Below are positions 7,075-14,487 of a stretch of 23,018 bases of DNA, piece by piece. Source of the stretch: UBA2185 sp964564625. Lineage in GTDB: Bacteria; Desulfobacterota; Syntrophia; Syntrophales; UBA2185. The notes beneath the pieces were generated by a model, which searched no databases, was not told where the DNA came from, and saw only the letters and a list, made by a program, of their open reading frames with translations. Position 1 is the first letter of the stretch, and each line of letters starts with the position of its first letter. The position numbers and the translations under genes were made by a program. The DNA is taken from the NCBI GenBank assembly GCA_964564625.1, contig CAZMBE010000044.1:1-23018 (forward strand). The letters run 5' to 3'.

Positions 7075-8319
7075 ATGAGCATGGATTTGAGGATATTGAT
7101 CCTTGAAGATGTTCCTTCGGATGCCGAATTGATGGAAAATGAACTCACAGAGTCGGATTTGACATTCACGTCCAAACGAGTTGCCACAAAGGCAGCTTTT
7201 ACGAAGGCCTGCGATGAATATTGTCCGGACATTATCCTTTCAGATTATTCATTGCCGTCATTTGACGGACTATCGGCAATGAAGCTTGCCCTGGAAAGGT
7301 GTCCCGATGTTCCTTACATCTTTGTTTCAGGGGCTTTGGGTGAAGAAATGGCGATCGAGTTGCTAAAAAAAGGGGCAACGGATTATGTTTTGAAAAACAG
7401 ACTGTCACGCCTCGGGCCTGCCGTTTCCCGGGCGCTCCACGAAGTTGAAGAACGAAAAGCGCGAAAGCGTATTGAAGAGGAACTGAAGGAATCGGAACTC
7501 AGGTACCGGACGATTTTTGAAAACACGGGAACAGCGACCATTATCGTGGATAATGATGCATCAATTGTCTTGGCCAACAGGGAGGTTGAACGACTATCGG
7601 GGTATTCTCGCGCCGATATGGAGGGTAAAAAATGCTGGAAGGAATTAGTGGTTGAAGATGATCTAGTGAAAGTAAATGACCCCAAAAGGCATCGGGGAAA
7701 GTATATCAAAATACCAAGTGACGGTTATGAATTGAGGATTATGAATAAAAACGGCGATATCCGAAACGTTCTGGTAAATTTTGCAACAATACCTTCAACA
7801 GAGAGAACCGTCATATCCCTCCTTGATATCACGGAACGGAAGACAGCGGAAGAAGCCTTGAAGAAAAGGGAACAGGAACTGGAAATGAAATCACAAAGTC
7901 TCGAGGAGGCCAACACGGCACTGAAGGTCTTACTGAAACACAGGGAAGAGGATAAGACCACGCTGGAAGAGCAAGTCTTGAGCAATGTAAGAAGGCTGGT
8001 TCTCCCTTATCTGGAGAAATTAAAGCACCTTAAATTGAATGACACTCAGATGGCGCATGTGGAAATCATTGAGTCACATTTGCATGACGTCGTATCGCCA
8101 TTTTTACGTACCTTGATCTCGAAATATCTCAATCTGACACCCCGGGAAATTCAGGTCGCAAGCCTTATCAAAGAAGGAAAGACAACAAAGGAGATGACAG
8201 ATATTATTAATATATCTGCCACTGCAGTGGATTTTCACAGAAAGAATATTCGTTTGAAATTAGGCTTAAAAAATACAAAAGCAAATCTCAGGTCATATCT
8301 TTTGACTCTTACCTCATAG
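7075..8319 (+). CDS. Response regulator: receiver, PAS, coiled coil, LuxR-type HTH
   Basis: A 414-residue DNA-binding regulator. Residues 4-120 are a receiver with Glu11/Asp12, phospho-acceptor Asp57 (LSDYSLP), Ser85 and Lys107. Residues 138-258 are a PAS domain (SELRYRTIFENTGTATIIVD) ending in the usual DITERK. Residues 255-300 are a charged coiled coil. Residues 350-412 form a LuxR/FixJ-type helix-turn-helix (YLNLTPREIQVASLIKEGKT, then AVDFHRKNIRLKLGL). The chain senses a signal in two ways, phosphorylation and a PAS ligand or redox state, and should bind DNA as a dimer. The start at 7075 follows GGAG with 8-bp spacing. Motif copy B begins two bases after its stop codon. It is the only gene here with a clear DNA-binding domain, hence the best local candidate to read that motif. 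No partner kinase is adjacent. Confidence 0.92.
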   Translation: MSMDLRILILEDVPSDAELMENELTESDLTFTSKRVATKAAFTKACDEYCPDIILSDYSLPSFDGLSAMKLALERCPDVPYIFVSGALGEEMAIELLKKGATDYVLKNRLSRLGPAVSRALHEVEERKARKRIEEELKESELRYRTIFENTGTATIIVDNDASIVLANREVERLSGYSRADMEGKKCWKELVVEDDLVKVNDPKRHRGKYIKIPSDGYELRIMNKNGDIRNVLVNFATIPSTERTVISLLDITERKTAEEALKKREQELEMKSQSLEEANTALKVLLKHREEDKTTLEEQVLSNVRRLVLPYLEKLKHLKLNDTQMAHVEIIESHLHDVVSPFLRTLISKYLNLTPREIQVASLIKEGKTTKEMTDIINISATAVDFHRKNIRLKLGLKNTKANLRSYLLTLTS

Positions 8320-8320
8320 G

Positions 8321-8351
8321 CAGGTATTGCCTACCATTATTCTCGTATTTT
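8321..8351 (+). promoter_or_regulatory. 19-bp motif copy B with -10-like box, upstream of USP
   Basis: CAGGTATTGCCTACCATTA (8321-8339) is followed 11 bp after CCTAC by TATTTT (8346-8351). The leader to the USP start at 8561 would be about 200 nt. The sequence TAGGCA-N5-TGCCTA (8317-8333) adds a second overlapping dyad that includes the upstream stop codon. Confidence 0.65.
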
Positions 8352-8560
8352 ATTACCATTGTCTTACTCGGTTTTACGCACTATTTTATATCCACAAAAT
8401 GTATGAATATAAAAACTTTGAGGGCTTTAGTAAATGTTAAAGAAGCAGTAAGATTGAGTCCTCCCTGTCATCATGGTAGGGGGTATAGCTGACGAGCCGG
8501 TTGGCACTCCATATCAGGAGATGTTTACCTGCTCAATGAACGAAGTAAAAGGAGGATTAT

Positions 8561-9058
8561 ATGTTTACGAAAATACTGATTCCATTGGATGGTTCAGAAT
8601 TAGCAGCAAAGATTTTACCGCAGGTAGAGGATCTCGCAAAAAGCGAGCAGGCAGAGATTGTACTGTTGACAGTCGGTAATATTTCTGGGGTGGCACATCT
8701 TGCAGAAACAAATCCTTCGCTGATCGACTCAACTACCGGTGCGTTAAAAACCGCTGCGGAGGAGTATCTTGCAACTGTTGTGAATGGCATGAAGGAAAAA
8801 GGGCTAAAGGCAAACTGGATATACAGGGAGGGTCTTCCTGCCCAGGAAATTATCCAGTGTGCCGCTGAGGTATCATGCGATCTCATCGCTATGGCCACGC
8901 ATGGCCGTGGCGAGGTTGCTTGGATGCTTGGCAGTGTTGCGGAAAAAATTGTTTCACACTCTAAGGTTCCTATACTTCTCATGCGCGTTCTCGAAGCTCA
9001 GCCATTGATGGATAAGAGCGAATTCCTTGGTGGTCCCGGGGACTGGGGTTCTGAATAG
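8561..9058 (+). CDS. Universal stress protein (UspA family)
   Basis: A 165-residue USP-fold protein that probably binds ATP or AMP and aids survival under stress; its exact role is unknown. It has KILIPLDGSELA at the N-terminus and, near residues 112-137, ATHGRGEVAWMLGSVAEKIV. This resembles the G-2x-G-9x-G(S/T) nucleotide loop, but the first Gly is Ala and the loop is one residue short, so nucleotide binding could be altered. About 20 extra residues (QPLMDKSEFLGGPGDWGSE) extend the usual C-terminus. AAAGGAGG gives a strong ribosome site. It lies downstream of motif copy B, a feature shared with the partial USP at 22991. Confidence 0.9.
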   Translation: MFTKILIPLDGSELAAKILPQVEDLAKSEQAEIVLLTVGNISGVAHLAETNPSLIDSTTGALKTAAEEYLATVVNGMKEKGLKANWIYREGLPAQEIIQCAAEVSCDLIAMATHGRGEVAWMLGSVAEKIVSHSKVPILLMRVLEAQPLMDKSEFLGGPGDWGSE

Positions 9059-9218
9059 AAACCGGTGATTAAAAAAAGTGGGATTACGCGCTACGTATTC
9101 AAATAATGAACTCTGGATCAAAGACATGTCGGTATAGGATCTGCTTCTTGCCCTCCTGATCACGTTCCGAGGTCACGCGTCTTATGGAATGAAGAAGATC
9201 ACAGATGGAGGTAATCTT

Positions 9219-9677
9219 ATGTATTTCTCTGTTGCCGGATGCTTCAATGTCAGGAATGGGACAGTAGTCAAGATCGAACAGAGTTGCGTTATAATCGCCA
9301 TAGTTCTTTTTGTCTGTGGTCATCTTTGGGCTGCTTCGACATCAACCCCATCGGCATCAGCGAGATCAAAAGAAAAAATCTCGGAGGCGAAAAGGGTATT
9401 TAATGAGGACATACAAAAGGCGAAGAAAATCTTTACCGAAACGATGCAAAAGGCCAAGAATGAATATCGACTGGCAGTGAAACAGGCAAAAGAAGACATG
9501 AAATCTGTCAAGGAATCTTCTACCGAAAAGGCGAGGGAAATCAGGCAAGCCAGTCTTGATGCTATCAAAACCGCCAAGAAGAATTTAAAGCTGGCTCAAA
9601 AATCAGCTCACGAAGAGTGGCTGAAAGCAAAGGAAACCGCAAAAAAGAAATATCAGGAAGCCCGTTTGCGTGATTGA
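9219..9677 (+). CDS. Exported or membrane-anchored coiled-coil protein with 11-residue repeats
   Basis: A 152-residue protein of unknown family. Residues 23-38 are hydrophobic (CVIIAIVLFVCGHLWA), followed by AAS, so it is either secreted through a signal peptide with an unusually long N-region or anchored with its bulk in the periplasm. From residue 54 to the last residue, 152, the chain reads as nine consecutive 11-residue units, for example ISEAKRVFNED, IQKAKKIFTET, MQKAKNEYRLA and VKQAKEDMKSV. Hendecad repeats suit a long, slightly right-handed helical coil such as those in ATP synthase b subunits and LEA-like proteins. It is very rich in Lys and Ala with no cysteine in the repeat region. 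The start at 9219 follows GGAGG with 7-bp spacing; an earlier ATG at 9189 lacks one. Confidence 0.7.
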   Translation: MYFSVAGCFNVRNGTVVKIEQSCVIIAIVLFVCGHLWAASTSTPSASARSKEKISEAKRVFNEDIQKAKKIFTETMQKAKNEYRLAVKQAKEDMKSVKESSTEKAREIRQASLDAIKTAKKNLKLAQKSAHEEWLKAKETAKKKYQEARLRD

Positions 9678-9733
9678 CCCTGTGTTGTTTGTCAATTTCT
9701 TCCTCCTTATAGTTTGTTTAATCCACCGGATTA

Positions 9734-10024
9734 TTATCCAACAATCACCTCATAAAACTGTGGAGTCGGGTGACCGTCAAGTAAGGGTGCAACCTTTTTG
9801 CCTGCTTCATCGTGGACAGGACTGGTGTGCATCGCCATGAAGGTTTCGTAACTCTCGTGTTCCACAACCGCTGCATAGTTACCCTGTTTCAAAGGTTTCA
9901 AAAGTCGTCGGTTGATAAATCCTTTATGCTTTTCGAACTCTTGATTTGACCATGCAAACCACTTGCGAAACTCATCATCCTTTCCCGTCTTGATCGGTGG
10001 GAAGTTGATAATAACCACAAACAT
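9734..10024 (-). CDS. ABM-domain (antibiotic biosynthesis monooxygenase-like) protein
   Basis: A 96-residue dimeric alpha/beta-barrel type protein. It shows the family layout: a first strand FVVIINFPPIK, the helix GKDDEFRKWFAWSNQEFEKHKGF, then RRLLKPLKQGNYAAVVEHES and a final FYEVIVG strand. Family members are cofactor-free oxygenases or haem-degrading enzymes, but many are uncharacterised, and the substrate cannot be named. The start at 10024 lies 8 bp after GGAGG; an ORF start at 10105 extends through that ribosome site and is not used. It converges on the coiled-coil gene, with a small 6-bp hairpin (TAATCC/GGATTA, 9719-9733) between them. Confidence 0.8.
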   Translation of the reverse strand: MFVVIINFPPIKTGKDDEFRKWFAWSNQEFEKHKGFINRRLLKPLKQGNYAAVVEHESYETFMAMHTSPVHDEAGKKVAPLLDGHPTPQFYEVIVG

Positions 10025-10498
10025 GACAAGCACCTCCTTTTTCATTTTTATGTATGTATTTGTATACTGAAAGCAACAATTATGGATTGGGGATAAGGCT
10101 CCCATCCGCCATCTTTTTACCGTGCTCTTGTTCTTCTTAACAGCATCTTTACTTTTACATGTTAATCAGGAATTATGTTGGATCAGGCAATCATTTGTGG
10201 CGCCGAGTTTCTCACTTCAAATACAGAGATGAACTTATTTGAAATTACTTTGTCTGCAGGCAGGATACAATAAGAATTAACAGGGAGGGTATTATTAGGT
10301 ATAACCTACTATTAAAAGAGATATAAAACATGACCATATATAAATATACTCTTCCACGCCTCATCATATTCTTTTGTATGGTTCATTTGTTTTATACAAT
10401 AATCAGTGATTAGTATTGAAGTGACACACACGACTATTTTTTTCATAAACAGCTGAGTACTATTTTATTCGTTTCAGTTTAGTGTAGGAATCAGGGGG
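10025..10498. other. AT-rich intergenic region with motif copy C
   Basis: This 474-bp gap separates the leftward ABM gene from the PAS fragment. Its only recognisable element is motif copy C at 10296. Another ACTATTTTATT string occurs at 10459, resembling the region after motif D, but without a CCTAC core. No RNA gene or intact coding region is apparent. Confidence 0.55.
10296..10327 (+). promoter_or_regulatory. 19-bp motif copy C with -10-like box
   Basis: TAGGTATAACCTACTATTA (10296-10314) is the most symmetrical copy: TAGGT-ATA-ACCTA is a perfect dyad. TATAAA (10322-10327) follows 12 bp after CCTAC. The next rightward coding sequence is the PAS fragment, about 190 bp downstream. Confidence 0.65.
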
Positions 10499-10520
10499 AT
10501 GCATAAAAATGATTTAAGAG

Positions 10521-10778
10521 ATGCATTCGGATGTTTACAGGAAGATTGTAGAGCAGACAACCGATGTAATCATCTTTGCCGATCGGAAAGGGCTCATTCA
10601 AATCTGGAATCAAGGTGCTGAATCTGTGTTTGGATTCCCTGCTGAAGAAGTGATAGGAAAAACTCTGGATATTATCATCCCGGAAGAGCTGCGCATGAGG
10701 CACTGGCAGGGTTACCACAGGGCTATCACAGAGGGCAGAACAAGAATTGGAGATCGAGTAATGGCAACGCATGATTGA
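10521..10778 (+). pseudogene. Truncated PAS-domain protein
   Basis: The 85-residue reading frame encodes the first two thirds of a PAS domain: YRKIVEQTTDVIIFADRKG, QIWNQGAESVFGF, EVIGKTLDIIIPEELRMRHW, then GYHRAITEGRTRIGDRVMAT before a stop. The last beta strands of the fold and any partner domain are missing; related stand-alone PAS proteins run to about 140 residues. The better ribosome site (AGGAATCAGGGGG) precedes ATG 10499, which is in another frame, suggesting an N-terminal frameshift as well. The gene is probably decayed, though a short expressed PAS peptide cannot be excluded. It lies downstream of motif copy C, so it may once have belonged to the same regulon. Confidence 0.6.
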
Positions 10779-10822
10779 CATTTGCAGGAAATACAGGCAC
10801 TGAATAAATTTAATGGTCATGG

Positions 10823-11878
10823 TTAGTTGCCGGAGTAATATCTAAGGTTCTCCGCCGCGTGTCGCGCTGCGACGAGGAACAAGGGCTTCGGTTCGAGATT
10901 ATAGGCCCTGAGGCAGACTTCCACAAATTTGATGGCGTGTTCATCACCCGTATTGACTGCCAGGCAAACCAGTTCATCCATGTTCGCATTGTTGCCTGCG
11001 GTATCATAGGAATTAGTGTCTATCTCCATGCCCATAGCTGCATATAAGCTTGCTGAAGCCTGCCAGCAGTATCGTAGGGCAATCCTGGCAGTGTCATGAG
11101 AAAGGCAGGGAGCCAGCAAGTGAAGGGCCCCCGGCCCTGTCACGGCATGGATAAAGGTGATAATACTCCCCCTATCGCGTCCATTTGCGAGGTAGATGCG
11201 CGCAGTTGCCTCAAAGAGATCAGAGAAAAAAGAAGGGATATCAATAGAGGTATCCACAAGATTAATTACATTGAGGAAAGGATCGAATCCCGAAAGGCTC
11301 CGTACTTTCTCAAAGATAAGACCATGCCAGATCCTCTTGTCTAAAGGGAGGCGCTCCACCAGGGGAAGGGCCTCCGTCGGTTTAAGCCCCGCATGCTTCT
11401 CCGTGATGATCCCTGGGAGGGTCTGGTATCGGGATGCCCAGTACGCTAACCCTTGGGCAAGTTCCCGAAGTCGCTGTCCCGTTTCTTCACGGACCAGATT
11501 CCTTACGGCGTGACCTGTGCGGATAATGCCGTGGAATGCGGCGCCGATCATCCCCTGCATCAGCCTGGGCGCCCATGTGTTCAAAACGGAGCGCCAAGGC
11601 TCTGCACTGAGTTCTTTCTCAAAGAACAAAGTCCAGTCCGCGAAACGGCGGATATCTCCCAATACTTCATGATAGCGCTCCCGGGCGATACTATCGCGGC
11701 TATAGGGGTATGCGGGAAGTCTTTTTCTGTACTTCTGCACCCAGGGAATGATGACATCATCCCGCCCGAGGGCGAGAAGCGCCTCGGCGGCCATAGGTCC
11801 ATGACTGGAAAAACCCTTTCCATATTCGGGACCGGCATCCTTGAGGATATCGAGCGCATGATCAATGACATGGCTCAT
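10823..11878 (-). CDS. Questin oxidase-like protein (DUF4243 family)
   Basis: A 351-residue mainly helical soluble protein. The N-terminal SSHGPMAAEALLALGRDD segment (24-41), later IRTGHAVRNLV, FIHAVTGPGALHLLAP and the closing RHAAENLRYY match my recollection of the questin oxidase family. The named fungal members carry out Baeyer-Villiger-type ring opening of anthraquinones; bacterial members are uncharacterised, so substrate and even reaction are open. Conserved-looking histidines in HGPMA, HAVRNL and HAVTGP could form an active site. It is the third gene of a leftward set, 26 bp after amrS, with GAGGTGG before its ATG. The family call is from memory of motifs and would need a profile search. 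Confidence 0.7.
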   Translation of the reverse strand: MSHVIDHALDILKDAGPEYGKGFSSHGPMAAEALLALGRDDVIIPWVQKYRKRLPAYPYSRDSIARERYHEVLGDIRRFADWTLFFEKELSAEPWRSVLNTWAPRLMQGMIGAAFHGIIRTGHAVRNLVREETGQRLRELAQGLAYWASRYQTLPGIITEKHAGLKPTEALPLVERLPLDKRIWHGLIFEKVRSLSGFDPFLNVINLVDTSIDIPSFFSDLFEATARIYLANGRDRGSIITFIHAVTGPGALHLLAPCLSHDTARIALRYCWQASASLYAAMGMEIDTNSYDTAGNNANMDELVCLAVNTGDEHAIKFVEVCLRAYNLEPKPLFLVAARHAAENLRYYSGN

Positions 11879-11904
11879 TACACACTACCACCTCTGCGAC
11901 TTGT

Positions 11905-12912
11905 TCAGCTCCATACTCCGTCTATCGGAGCGGAACACACCGCACATGCTCCATTATTCATATTTATTTTTTCTGCGGTGAAATGTCTGCGATGAATGAG
12001 TGGTTCGCGGCAGTTATAGCAAAAAGTATCGGAGCCTTCTTGGACATTTCCCATATACACGTAACGCAGCCCGTGGTGAAGACCTATGTCCCGCGCTCTC
12101 CGCAGGGTCTCTATCGGCGTCGGTGCAGAGGCATCGAACCGGTAGTCCGGATGGAAGGCGCTGATGTGCCACGGTATTTCTTTTCCGGTTTCCGCCAGGA
12201 ATGCCGCTATATCATGTAGCTCTTCATCTGAATCATTCTGATCGGGAATCAAAAGGGTGGTAACTTCTACCCAGATATCAAGTTTTTTCATCAATCTGAT
12301 GGAATCAAGGACAGGCTGCAGGGTTCCCTTGCATATCTTCGTATAAAACTCATTCCGGAAACTCTTGAGATCAATATTGGCGGCATGGAGATACGGATGG
12401 ACAGTCTCTATGCATTCCCTGGTCATATAGCCGTTCGTCACGAATACATTATAAAGTCCTGCTTTTCCCGCCAGGCGGGAGATATCATAGGCATACTCGA
12501 AGTAGATCGTCGGTTCCGTATACGTGTATGATATGGAACAGCATGCATGTGCGAGTGCTTCTTCCACAACCTGTCCCGGCTTTGTAAAAGATCCGGAGGA
12601 GGTCCCATCTTTCATTCCGGCCTGCGAAATTTGCCAGTTCTGGCAGAAACCGCAGCGGAAGTTGCATCCTATGGTCGCGATAGAGTAAGAATGCGAACCA
12701 GGCAGGAAATGATAGAGAGGCTTTTTTTCTACGGGATCAACATGGCGAGCTACAATATCGCCATAGACATGGGTGTAGAGTGCCCCGCCGATATTCTGGC
12801 GTACGCCGCAGAAACCGAATTTTTCATCGGCAATCTTGCAGTGGTGGCTGCAAAGGAAGCAATGGAGAATGTTGCCTTTATATTTCTCATAAAGAAGGGC
12901 GTCTTTTTTCAT
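11905..12912 (-). CDS. amrS: AmmeMemoRadiSam-type radical SAM enzyme AmrS
   Basis: A 335-residue radical SAM protein of the pyruvate formate-lyase-activase-like group. The [4Fe-4S] site that cleaves S-adenosylmethionine is the CNFRCGFC motif (Cys83, Cys87, Cys90). N-terminal cysteines (Cys18, 21, 25, 35; CFLCSHHC) and C-terminal CYNC and CAVC pairs (298/301, 323/326) could hold further clusters or zinc. The family is named for its co-occurrence with AMMECR1 and Memo proteins; neither is adjacent here. The role is uncharacterised. ATG 12912 has the best spacing to GGAG; 12915 is equally possible and 12939, directly after the upstream stop codon, cannot be excluded. It lies between the phosphoribosyltransferase and questin-oxidase-like genes in one leftward set. 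Confidence 0.88.
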   Translation of the reverse strand: MKKDALLYEKYKGNILHCFLCSHHCKIADEKFGFCGVRQNIGGALYTHVYGDIVARHVDPVEKKPLYHFLPGSHSYSIATIGCNFRCGFCQNWQISQAGMKDGTSSGSFTKPGQVVEEALAHACCSISYTYTEPTIYFEYAYDISRLAGKAGLYNVFVTNGYMTRECIETVHPYLHAANIDLKSFRNEFYTKICKGTLQPVLDSIRLMKKLDIWVEVTTLLIPDQNDSDEELHDIAAFLAETGKEIPWHISAFHPDYRFDASAPTPIETLRRARDIGLHHGLRYVYMGNVQEGSDTFCYNCREPLIHRRHFTAEKINMNNGACAVCSAPIDGVWS

Positions 12913-12939
12913 CATGCTTCTCCATGCATAGTTTCCCAT

Positions 12940-13617
12940 TCATCCTTTTCGGTGCAAAGCAGTGTGATACCCGGCCATCTTTTTGAGGATACCGATGACT
13001 TCCCTGTCTTCCATGTCGGGAAACTTGCGATAGAAGGATGCTACGGCAAAGGATAGATGCTCATCGATATAAAGGCAGACCATGTCGTCAACATGTGGTC
13101 TCACCATGTGGTAAGAATAATAGTGCGCTACGGGCAAGGCAGCCATGATCAGCCCTGCCTCTTTTTCCCGGACGAAGCGAATTGCCGCAAGCATTGTATA
13201 ACCGGTAGCGAGGCCGTCGTCGACAATAATAACATGTGTATTTTTCAATGCGGGGAAAGGCCTGTCTCCCCGGTATAGTTTATCTCTTCGCACTACTTCT
13301 TTATAAACCTCATTAATTATGTGTTCTCTGTCATCCTCGGGCACATCTTCCCGGGAAAGGAGTTCTTCATTAAGGATGACTTCTTTGTTTATGGTAACCG
13401 CGCCAAAGCCCACCTGATCATTCCAGGGGATAGGAAGCTTGCGGACGGTGACCGGCTCGAGCGGGCATGAGAGAGATTTCGCGACAGGGTATCCTACGGC
13501 TATTCCTCCCCTCGGTATGCCGAGCACAACGAAACCCTTTGTGTGGTTCGGGTATAATTCGACGATCTTTTGGGCAAGCTTTTTCCCAGCATCAAACCTG
13601 TCTTTAAATAATACCAT
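12940..13617 (-). CDS. Phosphoribosyltransferase-fold protein
   Basis: A 225-residue type I PRT-fold protein. The PRPP-binding loop VIIVDDGLATGYT (129-141) is clear, as is the earlier GIPRGGIAVG (33-42) that contacts pyrophosphate. Family members of this size often occur as stand-alone proteins in stress-gene clusters; the substrate base is unknown, and some relatives act as regulators without catalysis. The C-terminal region is extended past the core fold (YYSYHMVRPHVDD and on). It is the first gene of a leftward set: its stop codon abuts the longest possible amrS frame. AAGGGG lies close to the ATG at 13617. Confidence 0.82.
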   Translation of the reverse strand: MVLFKDRFDAGKKLAQKIVELYPNHTKGFVVLGIPRGGIAVGYPVAKSLSCPLEPVTVRKLPIPWNDQVGFGAVTINKEVILNEELLSREDVPEDDREHIINEVYKEVVRRDKLYRGDRPFPALKNTHVIIVDDGLATGYTMLAAIRFVREKEAGLIMAALPVAHYYSYHMVRPHVDDMVCLYIDEHLSFAVASFYRKFPDMEDREVIGILKKMAGYHTALHRKG

Positions 13618-13723
13618 GACCCCTTATCCTAACCGGAAAATACAGATCCTCCCCCCGCGCATAATTTTTTGTATGAGGCTTCTCTTGATGGTTGAATTAC
13701 GTATGACGTTCCTTCGCACCTAT

Positions 13724-13780
13724 CTATTCCTCGAAAATCTTTTTCAAAAATTTCTTCAGCTCCTTCCATAACCCTTTCAT
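13724..13780 (-). CDS. Possible 18-residue amphipathic peptide
   Basis: ATG at 13780, four bases after the stop codon of the receiver gene, encodes MKGLWKELKKFLKKIFEE. The ribosome site GGAAGGAAG lies inside the end of the upstream gene, about 8 bp before the ATG, so translation would be coupled. Hydrophobic residues fall at 4, 5, 8, 11, 12, 15 and 16, a clean amphipathic helix face; the other face has six Lys and three Glu. Such a peptide should bind membranes or a partner protein. It is too short to judge by codon statistics, so it may be chance. Confidence 0.4.
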   Translation of the reverse strand: MKGLWKELKKFLKKIFEE

Positions 13781-13784
13781 AACG

Positions 13785-14450
13785 TTAGCTTCCTTCCAAA
13801 CATCTCTTTTTGTGATAAAAATCTGGGTACAGCTTCTTCGCGCAAACGGGACATATGCTGTGTGTAAAATTAAGATCGGAATGGCTCTTTAGATATGACT
13901 CGACCTGTATCCAGTATCCATCATCGGTTCGTATATCTTTACAGTTGGCACAGATCGGAAGCAGTCCGCTCAATGTTTTTATATTCTCCAGGGCCTCTTG
14001 CAGTTCTCTTATTAATCTTTCTTTCTCTCTTACGTTGTTAAAGCGCTCAATCGCATATTTTATGGAACGAACAAGCAGTATGCTGTCGATCTGGCTTTTG
14101 TTCAAATAGTCCTGTGCGCCATTCTGGAGAGCCTGTATGGTGGTGGTCTCATCATCAAGGCCTGTGAGAACGATGACGGGGGTATTCTTTTCCCTCTCCA
14201 GCATGCTTCTTACGGTGTCCTGGCTTTTGCTGTCGGGGAGCGACAAGTCCAACAGTATTACATCCACCTTGTTTTCCGCCAAATACGCTATTGCATCTCG
14301 TAGAAATTCCTTGCGGATTACTTCATATTTCACATTACACGCACTATCCCTGGCGGCCTCGTAAATTATTTCCTGTATCAGCATGACGTCGCTTTTATTG
14401 TCTTCGACGAGGAGTACTTTTAGTGAATATGCGGTTTTTTCTTTTTCCAT
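13785..14450 (-). CDS. Response regulator with C-terminal CxxC/CxxC domain
   Basis: A 221-residue receiver (8-135) with Glu16/Asp17 (VEDNKSD), phospho-acceptor Asp68 (LLDLSLP), Thr96 and Lys118, then a coiled-coil linker (135-160) and a compact domain with Cys167/Cys170 (ICANCKDIR), DDGYWIQVESYLKSHS, and Cys200/Cys203 (ICPVCAKKLYP). The spacing suggests a zinc or Fe-S knuckle. Similar C-terminal segments recur in deltaproteobacterial sensor proteins, but their function is unknown to me. ATG 14450 (MEKEK) is preferred because AGAAGG lies just upstream; 14507 would overlap the preceding gene. It is 37 bp after the 96-residue unknown gene and ahead of the possible 18-residue peptide. Confidence 0.88.
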   Translation of the reverse strand: MEKEKTAYSLKVLLVEDNKSDVMLIQEIIYEAARDSACNVKYEVIRKEFLRDAIAYLAENKVDVILLDLSLPDSKSQDTVRSMLEREKNTPVIVLTGLDDETTTIQALQNGAQDYLNKSQIDSILLVRSIKYAIERFNNVREKERLIRELQEALENIKTLSGLLPICANCKDIRTDDGYWIQVESYLKSHSDLNFTHSICPVCAKKLYPDFYHKKRCLEGS

Positions 14451-14487
14451 CCTCCACCTTCTTTCCGAAGCGGAATGCAAAAAGTGA

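Noticed and set aside
8501..8517. TTGGCAC before USP as a sigma54 -24 element
   Set aside because: The required TTGC -12 box at the right spacing is missing.
8473..8679. Plus-strand ORF of 68 codons overlapping the USP start
   Set aside because: It overlaps the well-supported USP gene in another frame and shows no family features.
13439..13771. Plus-strand ORF across the start of the phosphoribosyltransferase gene
   Set aside because: It is antisense to two better-supported minus-strand frames and has no ribosome site or family match.
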